Shown piece after piece: positions 1-7,365 of a stretch of DNA of 30,660 nt; position 1 is the stretch's first letter, and each line of letters opens with the position of its first letter. Below the pieces are notes generated by a model. The model did not search any database and was not told the origin of the DNA. It worked only from the letters and a program-made list of their open reading frames with translations. The position numbers and the translations under genes are program-made. The DNA lies in assembly GCA_009920815.1 (NCBI GenBank), contig RFZH01000004.1:1-30660 (forward strand), in the 5' to 3' direction. The DNA is from Paracoccaceae bacterium (GTDB lineage Bacteria; Pseudomonadota; Alphaproteobacteria; Rhodobacterales; Rhodobacteraceae).

Positions 1-2325
1 GCCTGCAGCCGCACCCATCATTGCTGATCGGGACGCAAAGCTGATCAAGATTTGCGATCGCGTGGCGCCTAATGTTTTCAACACCGCCGCTTCAAAATTC
101 CGGCTATGTTGGGATGACGCAGCCGATCCAACCAAAACCAAGAACCCTGTCAACAAGGTCGCCCCAGCACCATAGGCGACAGCCGATGCAATCGATCCCA
201 TGACGGCCGACACACGCTCAATCGCATCGCGAATCCGAATGGCGGTAATATTCGGGAACGCGTCCGCAATATCGCGCAACAGCTGTACCTCGGCGGCGGG
301 ATCCGAATACACCGTCGCGATGAAAGTGTGCGGCGCTTTGTTTAATGCCTTTTCGTTAAACGTCATCACAAATCCAATGCCCGCAGTCGAAAAATCCACA
401 TCGCGCAGATTGCTGATCGTGCCTGTAATTTCGCGGCCCAAAATGTTGACGGTGATTTCATCCCCAATCGTCAGCCCGATTTCTTTTGCCTCTTCTTGGG
501 CAAAACTGATCAAAGGGGGCCCATCATAATCGGCATCCCACCATTCACCTTCGACGACCTCATAACGGTCGGGTAATGCTGAGGCATAGGTCAACCCACG
601 ATCACCGCGAATGACCCAATGATCTGGCGCGACCTCAAGTGCATTTTGTCCGTTGATTTTGCTCACGACACCGCGCAGCATCGGTGCTTCGTCAAATCTT
701 TTCACCTCTGGTGTCGCATTCAATTTCTCGCGAAACGCGGGCATTTGCGATTTCTGAATGTCGATAAAGAAATACGCAGGCGCCACGCCGGGCAAATCTT
801 GGGCGATTGCACGACGCAGATTACCATCGATTTGGCCCATTGCCGCCAAAACCGAAAGCCCCAAACCAATAGCTAAAATAACTGACGCTGTGCTTTCACT
901 GCGCCCGCCCATAGCAGACAATGCCCAACGCAACCCCGGACGCCCCTGGCTGTAACGGGTGACCGATCGTGCGGCCACACGGACACCAAGCGCGGTCAAA
1001 AACAACAGCCCTAGCGCACCAAATATACCAAGCGCTGTCCACAACGTTAGCCGCGCCGACCCCGTGAACCAAACCGCAACCGCCAAAAGCACCGCAATCA
1101 AGATCAAAATCGCGATGATATATATAAAGCGTGGCAGGACCGATCCTGTTTCAGACATGTTACGGAACAAAGTTGCAGCTTTTATGTTTTCGGCGCGTGC
1201 CAATGGCCAAAGCGTAAAGATCGCGGCGGTCAAAAGACCGTAGATCACCGCCTCGAACACTGGTTGCGGATAAATAGAAATATCAACCGGAAACGGCAAG
1301 GACGCCGCAATCAGAGGTTCCGCCAAGATCGGTGCCCCTATCCCAAGCGCTAACCCGATCCCAATACCCATCAACGATAAAATACCAATCTGGAGAAAAT
1401 ATGTTTGAAAAATCACCGCATTCTCTGCGCCCAAGCTGCGCAGCGTGGCAATCACGGTCACCTTGCGTTCCAAATAGGACCGCACTGCAGCCGAAACACC
1501 GATACCGCCTGTTGCCAAACCTGCCAGCCCGACAAGGATCAGAAACGATCCCAATCTGTCGACGAACCGCTCAATCCCGGGTGCTGCGTTTGTTGAATCC
1601 CGCCAACGGACACCCTTGCCATCAAAAAATGCCTTAGCCGCCTCCCCGATACCCACGAGATCTGTACCTTGTGGCAATTTGAGGCGATATTTTGATGAAA
1701 ACAACGTCCCCTCGGCCAAAAGACCAGACCCGTCCAAGTCGGTAGTGTATAAAATGGTACGGGGGCCAAGGCCAAACCCGTCACCCGCACTGTCTGGAAT
1801 ATAGGCGATGGTATCAGAGAGAATATAATCACGTGTCCCCAAGGTGACCACATCACCGACTGCGACACCCATCTGATCGGTCAGTATCTTTTCAACAACA
1901 ACGCGCGCCACACCATCAACAGGTCGCAACGCGTCCGCCACATCCTGACCACTGGTCAGCCTTAGGGATCCATATAAAGGATAGGCACTGTCAATTGCTT
2001 TGATTTGTGTCAATGCGCGTTCTTTTTGCCCGTCGACCTCGGCCACCAACATGGAACGGAAATCGATAATTTCCGACACCTCGATGGCGATGTTACTGAG
2101 CCAAGCTAATTCGTTGGCGTCCGCACGACGATAGGTAAACTCAGCCTCAGCATCACCACCCAGGATCGCCGCACCTTCGCGATTTAACCCGTTTTCGATG
2201 CCGCTGCGCACCGTACCGACGGCGGCGATGGCCGCGACGCCCAGCGCAAGACAGGCAATCAAAATGCGGAATCCGCCCAAGCCGGCGCGCAGTTCACGCA
2301 AGGCAAACCTGATTGCTATTCTCAT
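1..2325 (-). CDS. ABC transporter permease, YbbP/FtsX family (partial, C-terminus beyond left edge)
   Basis: This is the inner-membrane permease of an ABC exporter. The frame opens at ATG 2325 with MRIAIRFALRELRAG and stays open for 775 codons to base 1, so the C-terminal end is outside the window. An N-terminal membrane helix (about residues 20-40) is followed by a long periplasmic region. An FtsX-like core carries helices around FLILVGLAGLATGGIG, then a second helical block, and at the edge the start of another FtsX-like core (RSAMMGAAAG). The double FtsX-like architecture fits the roughly 800-residue YbbP class. Its ATG overlaps the stop of the ATPase gene by 4 bases (ATGA), so the two are translationally coupled. 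With a TesA-like esterase divergent beside it, this matches the tesA-ybbA-ybbP grouping of enterobacteria. The exported substrate cannot be read from sequence. Confidence 0.9.
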   Translation of the reverse strand, partial: MRIAIRFALRELRAGLGGFRILIACLALGVAAIAAVGTVRSGIENGLNREGAAILGGDAEAEFTYRRADANELAWLSNIAIEVSEIIDFRSMLVAEVDGQKERALTQIKAIDSAYPLYGSLRLTSGQDVADALRPVDGVARVVVEKILTDQMGVAVGDVVTLGTRDYILSDTIAYIPDSAGDGFGLGPRTILYTTDLDGSGLLAEGTLFSSKYRLKLPQGTDLVGIGEAAKAFFDGKGVRWRDSTNAAPGIERFVDRLGSFLILVGLAGLATGGIGVSAAVRSYLERKVTVIATLRSLGAENAVIFQTYFLQIGILSLMGIGIGLALGIGAPILAEPLIAASLPFPVDISIYPQPVFEAVIYGLLTAAIFTLWPLARAENIKAATLFRNMSETGSVLPRFIYIIAILILIAVLLAVAVWFTGSARLTLWTALGIFGALGLLFLTALGVRVAARSVTRYSQGRPGLRWALSAMGGRSESTASVILAIGLGLSVLAAMGQIDGNLRRAIAQDLPGVAPAYFFIDIQKSQMPAFREKLNATPEVKRFDEAPMLRGVVSKINGQNALEVAPDHWVIRGDRGLTYASALPDRYEVVEGEWWDADYDGPPLISFAQEEAKEIGLTIGDEITVNILGREITGTISNLRDVDFSTAGIGFVMTFNEKALNKAPHTFIATVYSDPAAEVQLLRDIADAFPNITAIRIRDAIERVSAVMGSIASAVAYGAGATLLTGFLVLVGSAASSQHSRNFEAAVLKTLGATRSQILISFASRSAMMGAAAG

Positions 2326-3008
2326 TGATCAACCTCTTGCGCGATTTTGCCATCTACCAAGCGGATGGATCGATCACACCGATCGGCAAGCGTGGGATCG
2401 TGGGTCACCAACACCAAGGTCGCACCATATTCATCTTGTAACGAAAACAGCAGATCCATGATCGCCGTACCGTTAACACCGTCCAAATTTCCGGTTGGCT
2501 CATCCGCCAACAAAATCTTTGGCCGCGCAACCACAGCACGCGCCAAAGCAACACGTTGTTGTTCGCCCCCTGACATTTGTGCTGGATAATGCGACATCCG
2601 ATGGCCCAAACCCACCTGATCCAACGCGGCCCTTGCAAGATCAAAAGCGTCTTTGTGCCCCGCCAATTCAAGCGGTGTCGCGACATTTTCCAAGGCTGTC
2701 ATCGTCGGAATCAGATGAAAGGACTGAAACACAATCCCCATGTGATCGCGACGAAAACGGGCCAGCATATCTTCGTTCATCGCACGGATGTCCTTGCCTG
2801 CGACCTGCAATTTACCACCCGTCGCGCGCTCTAACCCGCCCATTAGCATCAACAGTGATGATTTGCCGGACCCAGATGGCCCAATCAAACCAACACTTTC
2901 GCCTGCGCCAATCTCTAACGAGATGTTGCGCAGAATATCGACCTGACCTGCATTCCCTTGCAGAGAAAGCGCAACGTCCTTAAGTAAGATAAGTGGATGA
3001 GATAGCAT
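2322..3008 (-). CDS. ABC transporter ATP-binding protein, YbbA/LolD-like
   Basis: This is a 228-residue cytoplasmic ATPase that powers the permease encoded next to it. Visible motifs are Walker A GPSGSGKS (43-50), Q-loop Q95, signature MSGGEQ (145-150), Walker B ILLADE (165-170) and the H-loop histidine H203. The open frame continues upstream to 3446, but that extension lies antisense to the SGNH hydrolase gene. I chose ATG 3008 because the protein then begins MLSHPLILLKDV, as LolD/YbbA-type ATPases do. The stop overlaps the permease start in an ATGA. Only 10 bases separate this start from the start of the divergent esterase, so its promoter must lie inside that gene or the transcript must have a very short leader. 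Lipoprotein-release (LolD) and MacB-type ATPases look similar; the large partner favours YbbA. Confidence 0.93.
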   Translation of the reverse strand: MLSHPLILLKDVALSLQGNAGQVDILRNISLEIGAGESVGLIGPSGSGKSSLLMLMGGLERATGGKLQVAGKDIRAMNEDMLARFRRDHMGIVFQSFHLIPTMTALENVATPLELAGHKDAFDLARAALDQVGLGHRMSHYPAQMSGGEQQRVALARAVVARPKILLADEPTGNLDGVNGTAIMDLLFSLQDEYGATLVLVTHDPTLADRCDRSIRLVDGKIAQEVDQ

Positions 3009-3018
3009 AGGACCAACA

Positions 3019-3696
3019 ATGTTTCTGATTTCGATGTCTAGGACATATGGGGTTTTTGTCGCGCTGAGCAAGGTGCTGATCTTGATTTTCGGGCTTTCTG
3101 GCAGCGCGAGCGCCGCCGAACCTATCAAAGTGATGGCTTTGGGCGACAGCTTGACCCAAGGGTATGGCCTGCCGCAACCCGACGGATTGGTCGCACAATT
3201 ACAAGCGTGGTTTGACACTAAAGATCTTGCTGTTGAATTCATCAATGCAGGGGTATCGGGCGATACAACAGCCGGCGGATTGGACCGTGTGGCGTGGTTA
3301 TTGGATGATGACATCCAAACCGTTATCGTGGCCTTGGGGGGCAACGACATGTTGCGGGGCATAAATCCAGATGCAAGCCGCACAAATCTGCGCGGAATTC
3401 TTGAGATACTGCGCGACGAGGGGAAAGATATCGTCTTGGTGGGCATGCTTGCACCACCGAATTATGGGCCGGAATACCAAACTGAGTTCAACGCGATTTT
3501 TCCTGAACTCGCAGACGAATTCAGGGCAACCTATATAGAAAGCTATTTTGTACCGCTCATGAATTATGACCTGGGCAGCGCTGAATTGCGGGCGCACATG
3601 CAAGCTGACGGAATTCACCCGAATGCCAAGGGTGTTACCAAGATTGTTGAATACCTTGGACCGATTCTCAAAGCGACACTCCTGAGTAAGCTGTAA
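3019..3696 (+). CDS. tesA: SGNH-family esterase, TesA/arylesterase-like, exported
   Basis: This is a 225-residue secreted GDSL/SGNH hydrolase expected to cleave thioesters, lysophospholipids or aryl esters in the periplasm. A hydrophobic leader (about residues 11-33, ending SGSASAA) looks like a signal peptide. The four SGNH blocks are present: GDSLTQGYG with nucleophile S44, the block II glycine in GVSGDT (78-83), GGND with N109, and DGIHP with D197 and H200. Length is close to E. coli TesA (208 with leader). AGGA six bases upstream supports ATG 3019; ATG 3034 is a possible alternative. It is divergent from the YbbA/YbbP-type exporter, a grouping also seen in enterobacteria. A possible weak terminator lies about 85 bases downstream. 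The family is secure; the natural substrate is not. Confidence 0.9.
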   Translation: MFLISMSRTYGVFVALSKVLILIFGLSGSASAAEPIKVMALGDSLTQGYGLPQPDGLVAQLQAWFDTKDLAVEFINAGVSGDTTAGGLDRVAWLLDDDIQTVIVALGGNDMLRGINPDASRTNLRGILEILRDEGKDIVLVGMLAPPNYGPEYQTEFNAIFPELADEFRATYIESYFVPLMNYDLGSAELRAHMQADGIHPNAKGVTKIVEYLGPILKATLLSKL

Positions 3697-3782
3697 TTCT
3701 TTCGGAGCAAGCCGCTGTCCCGCCTTTCACAAAAACACGGCAAAACCAACAAATTAGATACGAAATTTCCGTAAATTGTCCT

Positions 3783-3800
3783 AACCCGCTTTGGGTTTTT
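3783..3800 (+). terminator. Possible weak intrinsic terminator after the esterase gene
   Basis: AACCC (3783-3787) pairs with GGGTT (3793-3797) over a 5-base loop, and a run of five T ends at 3800. The stem is short, so termination would be weak. The rest of 3697-3854 shows nothing else I can name. Confidence 0.35.
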
Positions 3801-3854
3801 GGGGCAATATATGGCAGGGTGACCTTGTGTTTTGTTGTGTTCAGGTGTGGGTCA

Positions 3855-4250
3855 ATGTCATTAGACCGATTAATTAAGATTTTGAAAACGGGAACAGCCT
3901 ATACCCGTGGGACATGGGTTTTGGTGATGGGCGGACAGGGCGAAGGGCTCGCCGCGATCAAAGATAGGCTCGCCCAGTTATCGATTACCGTGTGCAATGC
4001 TGAAAACCTAGAGCAAGCAATTGCTCTTATAAATCAAAACGATATGCCGCCGGTACTGGCCTATATGTATGCCGAAGGTCTTGGTGGCCTTGAACGGACC
4101 ATATCGATCTATGCAGATTTGCAAAAGCAAACGCATATTGGCAAATGTTTGATTGTCTCACCCGAAGCGAACCCAGACATTGACTTTTCACAAATGGACG
4201 AAAATTCGCCGCTCATTCTATCGGCACCAAAAAGATCACGCTTAAACTAA
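3855..4250 (+). CDS. Small orphan protein, possibly a degenerate receiver-like (pseudo-receiver) domain
   Basis: This encodes a 131-residue soluble protein that I do not recognise. From WVLVMGGQ (about 23-30) onward the pattern looks like alternating strands and helices, and the spacing resembles a response-regulator receiver domain. However, the acidic pair of strand 1 is replaced by GGQ, and the region where the phosphoacceptor Asp should lie reads VLAYMYAEGLGG. If it is a receiver, it cannot be phosphorylated in the normal way. There is no output domain, signal peptide or membrane segment. I chose ATG 3855 (AGG nine bases upstream) over GTG 3819, whose extra residues look non-native. It has no close neighbour on its strand, and its last codons and stop lie in the left arm of a perfect inverted repeat. 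That it is a gene is likely; the fold is inference. Confidence 0.6.
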   Translation: MSLDRLIKILKTGTAYTRGTWVLVMGGQGEGLAAIKDRLAQLSITVCNAENLEQAIALINQNDMPPVLAYMYAEGLGGLERTISIYADLQKQTHIGKCLIVSPEANPDIDFSQMDENSPLILSAPKRSRLN

Positions 4251-4290
4251 TATTTTAGGATATATTTTATATCCTAAAATATTAGTTTAA
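4242..4290. repeat. Perfect 23-bp A+T-rich inverted repeat with 3-base loop
   Basis: The left arm 4242-4264 and right arm 4268-4290 are exact reverse complements over 23 bases, separated by TTT. The arms are almost entirely A/T, with a TTAGGATA core, and begin and end in TTAA. The left arm contains the last codons and TAA stop of the preceding gene. It lacks the G/C-rich stem and distal U run of a classical intrinsic terminator, but in RNA it would form a long hairpin protecting or ending the mRNA in either direction. Confidence 0.9.
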
Positions 4291-4400
4291 TTAACCATTA
4301 GATGCCCTCTACAACCAGGCGAAAGTTTGGCAAAAAAGGGTGTGGTTTGTGACTCGTTAATTGGTAAGTACTTCGGCCACATAGGTTGTGTGATTAATTT

Positions 4401-4479
4401 TTGCATTTGTTAAAGAGTTGCGACGAAAGTCGCTGTTAAAGAGTATGCAATAGGAAAGAGGGCCTTGGCCCTCTTTTTT
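4401..4479 (+). ncRNA. Candidate structured small RNA or regulatory leader upstream of the nitrilase gene
   Basis: Nested complementary segments are visible. An outer stem TTGCAT (4401-4406) pairs with ATGCAA (4445-4450). An inner stem GCGAC (4420-4424) pairs with GTCGC (4429-4433) and is capped by a GAAA tetraloop. The strands between the stems both carry the same 11-mer TGTTAAAGAGT (4408-4418 and 4434-4444). A strong intrinsic terminator follows five bases later. This could be a free-standing sRNA of roughly 80 bases, or a leader/attenuator for the hydrolase starting at 4528. I do not recognise it as a known RNA family and cannot place its promoter with confidence. The 4291-4400 stretch shows no other feature. 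Confidence 0.45.
4455..4479 (+). terminator. Strong intrinsic terminator
   Basis: AAAGAGGGCC (4455-4464) pairs with GGCCCTCTTT (4467-4476) around TT, and six T run from 4474 to 4479. In practice the innermost pairs would open to give a loop. It ends the structured element at 4401 and lies only about 38 bases before the ribosome binding site of the next gene. Confidence 0.85.
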
Positions 4480-4527
4480 ATGTCTTCAGAACAGGTTATA
4501 AAAATCCAACCAACCAAGGAGACCATC

Positions 4528-5415
4528 ATGAAACTTGCCGCAAGCGCCTATCCCGCCTCATGGCATACATCTTGGGATGCCTATCGCGACAAAATTATGT
4601 CTTGGGTGGAAAGCGCGGCGCGCGATGGGGCAAACCTATGTGTCTTTCCTGAATATGCCGGGCTAGAGGTATCGTCCATTGGTGGTGCCGCCTTGGCCGC
4701 AGATCGCGCCGAGGCCTTGGAATTTTCTGCAACACATATCGATAAAATCGCACAAATTCATCAAGACGCGGCCAAGGCCCATAATGTTTTTGTGCTGTCT
4801 GGCTCTGCCCCCGCACGGTTGGACGGTCGATATGTCAACCGCGCAGGTCTTTTTTGCCCAAACGGCGATTATGCATGGCAAGACAAACAAATCATGACCC
4901 GTTTTGAACGCGAAGAATGGTTTGTCGATGGCGGCAACCCGTTACAGGTCTTTGACACGCCTCTTGGCCGAATGGGTGTGCTCATTTGTTATGACAGTGA
5001 ATTTCCGTTGTTGGGACAAGCCTTGCGCGATGTCGATATCTTATTGGTCCCCTCTTGTACCGAAGCGGTCGCGGGATATTGGCGTGTCCGCATCGGCGCC
5101 ATGGCGCGCGCTTTGGAAAATCAATGTGTTGCCGTCATGTCATCGCTTTTGTCAAATGACCCGCGGTTTTATGGCATCGACGAAGCCGCGGGCGCAGGTG
5201 GCATCTTTTGCCCGCCCGACCTAGGGTTTCCAGACACGGGCATCCTTGCACTTGGCGACATTGGCCAGGCGGGTTGGACCATCGCCGAAATTGACCAAAA
5301 TCAAATCCAGAACGTGCGAAAAAACGGTGTTGTCCTGAACAGAGCGCATTGGGATGATCAAAAAACACGGTGCGAACCAGCAACACGCATCTCACTGGGA
5401 AAAATCAGTTCTTGA
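4528..5415 (+). CDS. Carbon-nitrogen hydrolase (nitrilase superfamily)
   Basis: This is a 295-residue cytoplasmic enzyme expected to hydrolyse a non-peptide C-N bond (amide, carbamoyl or nitrile). The Glu-Lys-Cys triad is visible: E42 in FPEYAG, K120 in WQDKQIM, and C154 in VLICYDSEFP. Length matches single-domain nitrilase-superfamily members. It resembles the hydrolase half of GNAT-nitrilase fusions, but no acetyltransferase domain is attached. ATG 4528 has an AAGGAG-type site a few bases upstream. Upstream in-frame codons run through the terminator at 4455-4479 and are rejected as a start. The position directly after a structured RNA and terminator suggests possible attenuation control. 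Substrate is not predictable from sequence alone. Confidence 0.88.
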   Translation: MKLAASAYPASWHTSWDAYRDKIMSWVESAARDGANLCVFPEYAGLEVSSIGGAALAADRAEALEFSATHIDKIAQIHQDAAKAHNVFVLSGSAPARLDGRYVNRAGLFCPNGDYAWQDKQIMTRFEREEWFVDGGNPLQVFDTPLGRMGVLICYDSEFPLLGQALRDVDILLVPSCTEAVAGYWRVRIGAMARALENQCVAVMSSLLSNDPRFYGIDEAAGAGGIFCPPDLGFPDTGILALGDIGQAGWTIAEIDQNQIQNVRKNGVVLNRAHWDDQKTRCEPATRISLGKISS

Positions 5416-5482
5416 ATTTCTCGTAAAATAGGTTCAATAGCAGCGTGTCCCACCATGGGATAGGTTTTGTAAAGGAGAGACT

Positions 5483-5701
5483 ATGGCCAAGGAAGAATTG
5501 CTCGAATTTCCCGGTGTCGTTAAGGAACTCCTGCCAAATGCGACGTTTCGGGTCGAGCTAGAGAACGGCCATGAGATCATCGCACATACGGCAGGCAAGA
5601 TGCGTAAGAACCGCATCCGCGTTTTGGCAGGCGACAAAGTACAGGTCGAAATGACCCCCTATGACCTGACCAAAGGTCGTATCAATTATCGTTTCAAATA
5701 A
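5483..5701 (+). CDS. infA: Translation initiation factor IF-1
   Basis: This is a 72-residue single OB-fold (S1-like) protein, the exact usual length of IF-1. It begins MAKEELLEFPGVV and contains FRVELENGHEI, the HTAGKMRKNRIRV segment and the ending GRINYRFK, all hallmarks of the family. It binds the ribosomal A site during initiation. AAAGGAGA precedes the ATG. It is followed after one base by maf and then an RNase E/G gene, a grouping common in Rhodobacterales. Confidence 0.98.
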   Translation: MAKEELLEFPGVVKELLPNATFRVELENGHEIIAHTAGKMRKNRIRVLAGDKVQVEMTPYDLTKGRINYRFK

Positions 5702-5702
5702 G

Positions 5703-6281
5703 TTGAAACTTATCCTCGGATCCGCAAGCCCGCGCCGCAAGGAATTGTTGGCGCAAATTGGCGTGCATGAATGTGACGTACGCCCGCCTGATGTGGATGA
5801 AACACCCCTTGCCCATGAAAAACCACGCGATTATTGCAATCGGGTGACGCGTTCCAAAATTGAAACGCTTGTTCTTGCGGATGATGAAGTGGGCCTATGC
5901 GGTGACACCACCGTGGCTGTTGGTCGTCGCATCATGGGCAAACCCGATGACGCAGCCCAAGCCAGGCAATTTCTGACCCTGTTGTCGGGTCGCAAACACC
6001 GCGTGATCACCGCGGTTGCTGTGCGCCGCGGATCCCAGATCTGGCAACGCGATGTGGTTAGCTTGGTAAAATTCAAACCCCTTTCCGACGCCGAAATCAC
6101 AGCCTATCTTGCCACCAATGATTGGCAAGGCAAAGCGGGTGGTTACGCCATTCAAGGCCCCGCCGCCGCATTCATTCCGTGGCTGTCGGGATCTTATTCA
6201 GCAATCATGGGATTGCCAGTTTTTGAGACCGCCACGTTACTGCGCGCGGCAGGCATCACAGTTTTTGAGGACACCCTATGA
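5703..6281 (+). CDS. maf: Maf-family nucleotide pyrophosphatase
   Basis: This is a 192-residue Maf/YhdE-type nucleoside triphosphate pyrophosphatase, which hydrolyses non-canonical or pyrimidine NTPs to monophosphates. The N-terminal SASPRR motif (8-13), the GDTTV segment with MGKPDDA, and the C-terminal KAGGYAIQG with the SGSYSAIMGLP loop are all family signatures. It starts with TTG at 5703, one base after the infA stop; no better ATG is available without losing the SASPRR motif. Its stop overlaps the RNase gene start by 4 bases (ATGA). It is probably translated by coupling from infA. Confidence 0.93.
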   Translation: MKLILGSASPRRKELLAQIGVHECDVRPPDVDETPLAHEKPRDYCNRVTRSKIETLVLADDEVGLCGDTTVAVGRRIMGKPDDAAQARQFLTLLSGRKHRVITAVAVRRGSQIWQRDVVSLVKFKPLSDAEITAYLATNDWQGKAGGYAIQGPAAAFIPWLSGSYSAIMGLPVFETATLLRAAGITVFEDTL

Positions 6282-7285
6282 AAGGTCGCCAAATCCTTTT
6301 GGATCATTACCAAGGCCGCGAAGCCGCCGCTTTGGTTGAAAATGGTATCTTGCAAGATTTCATCATTGAAACGGATGCCCCGTCACCAGGCACCGTTTAC
6401 CGCGCCATTGTTGATCGCCCGATCAAGGGTCAGGGCGGCGTATTCCTAAAAACACCGGACGGAAACGCATTCTTACGTCAGATCAAAGGCATGTCCCCGG
6501 GGCAGACGATGTTGGTTCAGGTCTCAGGCTATGCCGAAGCGGGAAAAGCCATCCCGGTCACCAACCGCATCCTGTTCAAAAGTCGCTATGTCATCGTGAC
6601 CCCGAACGCCCCCGGTTTGAACGTATCGCGATCGATTAACGACGATGAGCGTCGTGATGAATTGATCCAAGTGATCCGCGAAGACATTGGAACATTCGAC
6701 CACGGCATGATTTTACGATCCTCATGCGCGGATGCCGACAGCGACGACATCATCGAAGACGCCCGTGCCATGTTGGACTTAGCCAATAACGTGATGGCCG
6801 ACGAAGCCGGCGACGCCGAAGTCTTGGTTGACGCCGACAGCCCCCATGAATTTGCATGGCGTGAATGGACCCAATCGGCCGACATCGATACCGCCGAAGG
6901 GTGCTTTGAAACCCATGACATCATCGACCAAATCGAAGCCTTGGCCAATCCGTTCGTCAAAATGGCCGAAGGTCATTATTACATCGAACCAACGCGCGCC
7001 TGCGTGAGCATCGACGTAAACACCGGCGCCGACACGTCGCCAGCCGCTGCGTTAAAGGCAAATATCGCAATGGCCCGCGATTTGGGGCGCCAACTGCGCA
7101 TGCGCGGTTTGGGCGGTCAGATCGTCATTGATCCTGCGCCGATGCCCAAGAAAGATCGTAAAATTTTGGAAAGCGCGTTAAAGGCCGCGCTGCGCAAAGA
7201 TACGGTCGAAACCAACTTTGTGGGCTTTACCCAGATGGGGTTGATCGAATTGCAACGCGCCCGCATCAGACCGATTTGGATGTAA
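6278..7285 (+). CDS. Ribonuclease E/G family protein, short form
   Basis: This is a 335-residue endoribonuclease of the RNase E/G family acting in rRNA/mRNA processing. An N-terminal S1-like region is followed by the catalytic DNase I-like core. The metal-binding residues are present: D246 and N248 in SIDVNTG and D285 in QIVIDPAPM, corresponding to D303, N305 and D346 of E. coli RNase E. The protein stops soon after the core (ending RARIRPIWM). It therefore lacks the CPxCxG zinc-link and the small domain used for tetramer formation, and is much shorter than E. coli RNase G (489). Translation is coupled to maf by ATGA. The yacG gene that often follows in this grouping is absent; only 80 bases separate this stop from the next gene. 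Confidence 0.9.
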   Translation: MKGRQILLDHYQGREAAALVENGILQDFIIETDAPSPGTVYRAIVDRPIKGQGGVFLKTPDGNAFLRQIKGMSPGQTMLVQVSGYAEAGKAIPVTNRILFKSRYVIVTPNAPGLNVSRSINDDERRDELIQVIREDIGTFDHGMILRSSCADADSDDIIEDARAMLDLANNVMADEAGDAEVLVDADSPHEFAWREWTQSADIDTAEGCFETHDIIDQIEALANPFVKMAEGHYYIEPTRACVSIDVNTGADTSPAAALKANIAMARDLGRQLRMRGLGGQIVIDPAPMPKKDRKILESALKAALRKDTVETNFVGFTQMGLIELQRARIRPIWM

Positions 7286-7303
7286 GACGTCCTGATAGAG
7301 CGC

Positions 7304-7326
7304 AAAAAGGGGCGATGTGATCGCCC
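7304..7326 (-). terminator. Intrinsic terminator for the EF-hand gene
   Basis: GGGCGAT (7310-7316) pairs with ATCGCCC (7320-7326) over GTG. On the minus strand the hairpin is followed by a run of five T (complement of 7304-7308), so it mainly serves the EF-hand gene. On the plus strand the T-rich tract is poor, but the hairpin may also slow transcription leaving the RNase gene. Confidence 0.75.
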
Positions 7327-7365
7327 ATTTGTCATTTCAAAACGCGGTACCTGCGCCACGGCACA

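Noticed and set aside
2495..2983. Open frame of 162 codons on the plus strand
   Set aside because: It is a shadow of the ABC ATPase, which carries every expected motif in the other strand.
3009..3446. N-terminal extension of the ABC ATPase by 146 codons
   Set aside because: It is antisense to the SGNH esterase and has no domain. The ATPase family starts at the position given by ATG 3008.
4242..4290. Palindrome read as a classical intrinsic terminator or insertion-element end
   Set aside because: There is no G/C-rich stem or distal U run, and no transposase, target duplication or second copy is visible, so only an inverted repeat is claimed.
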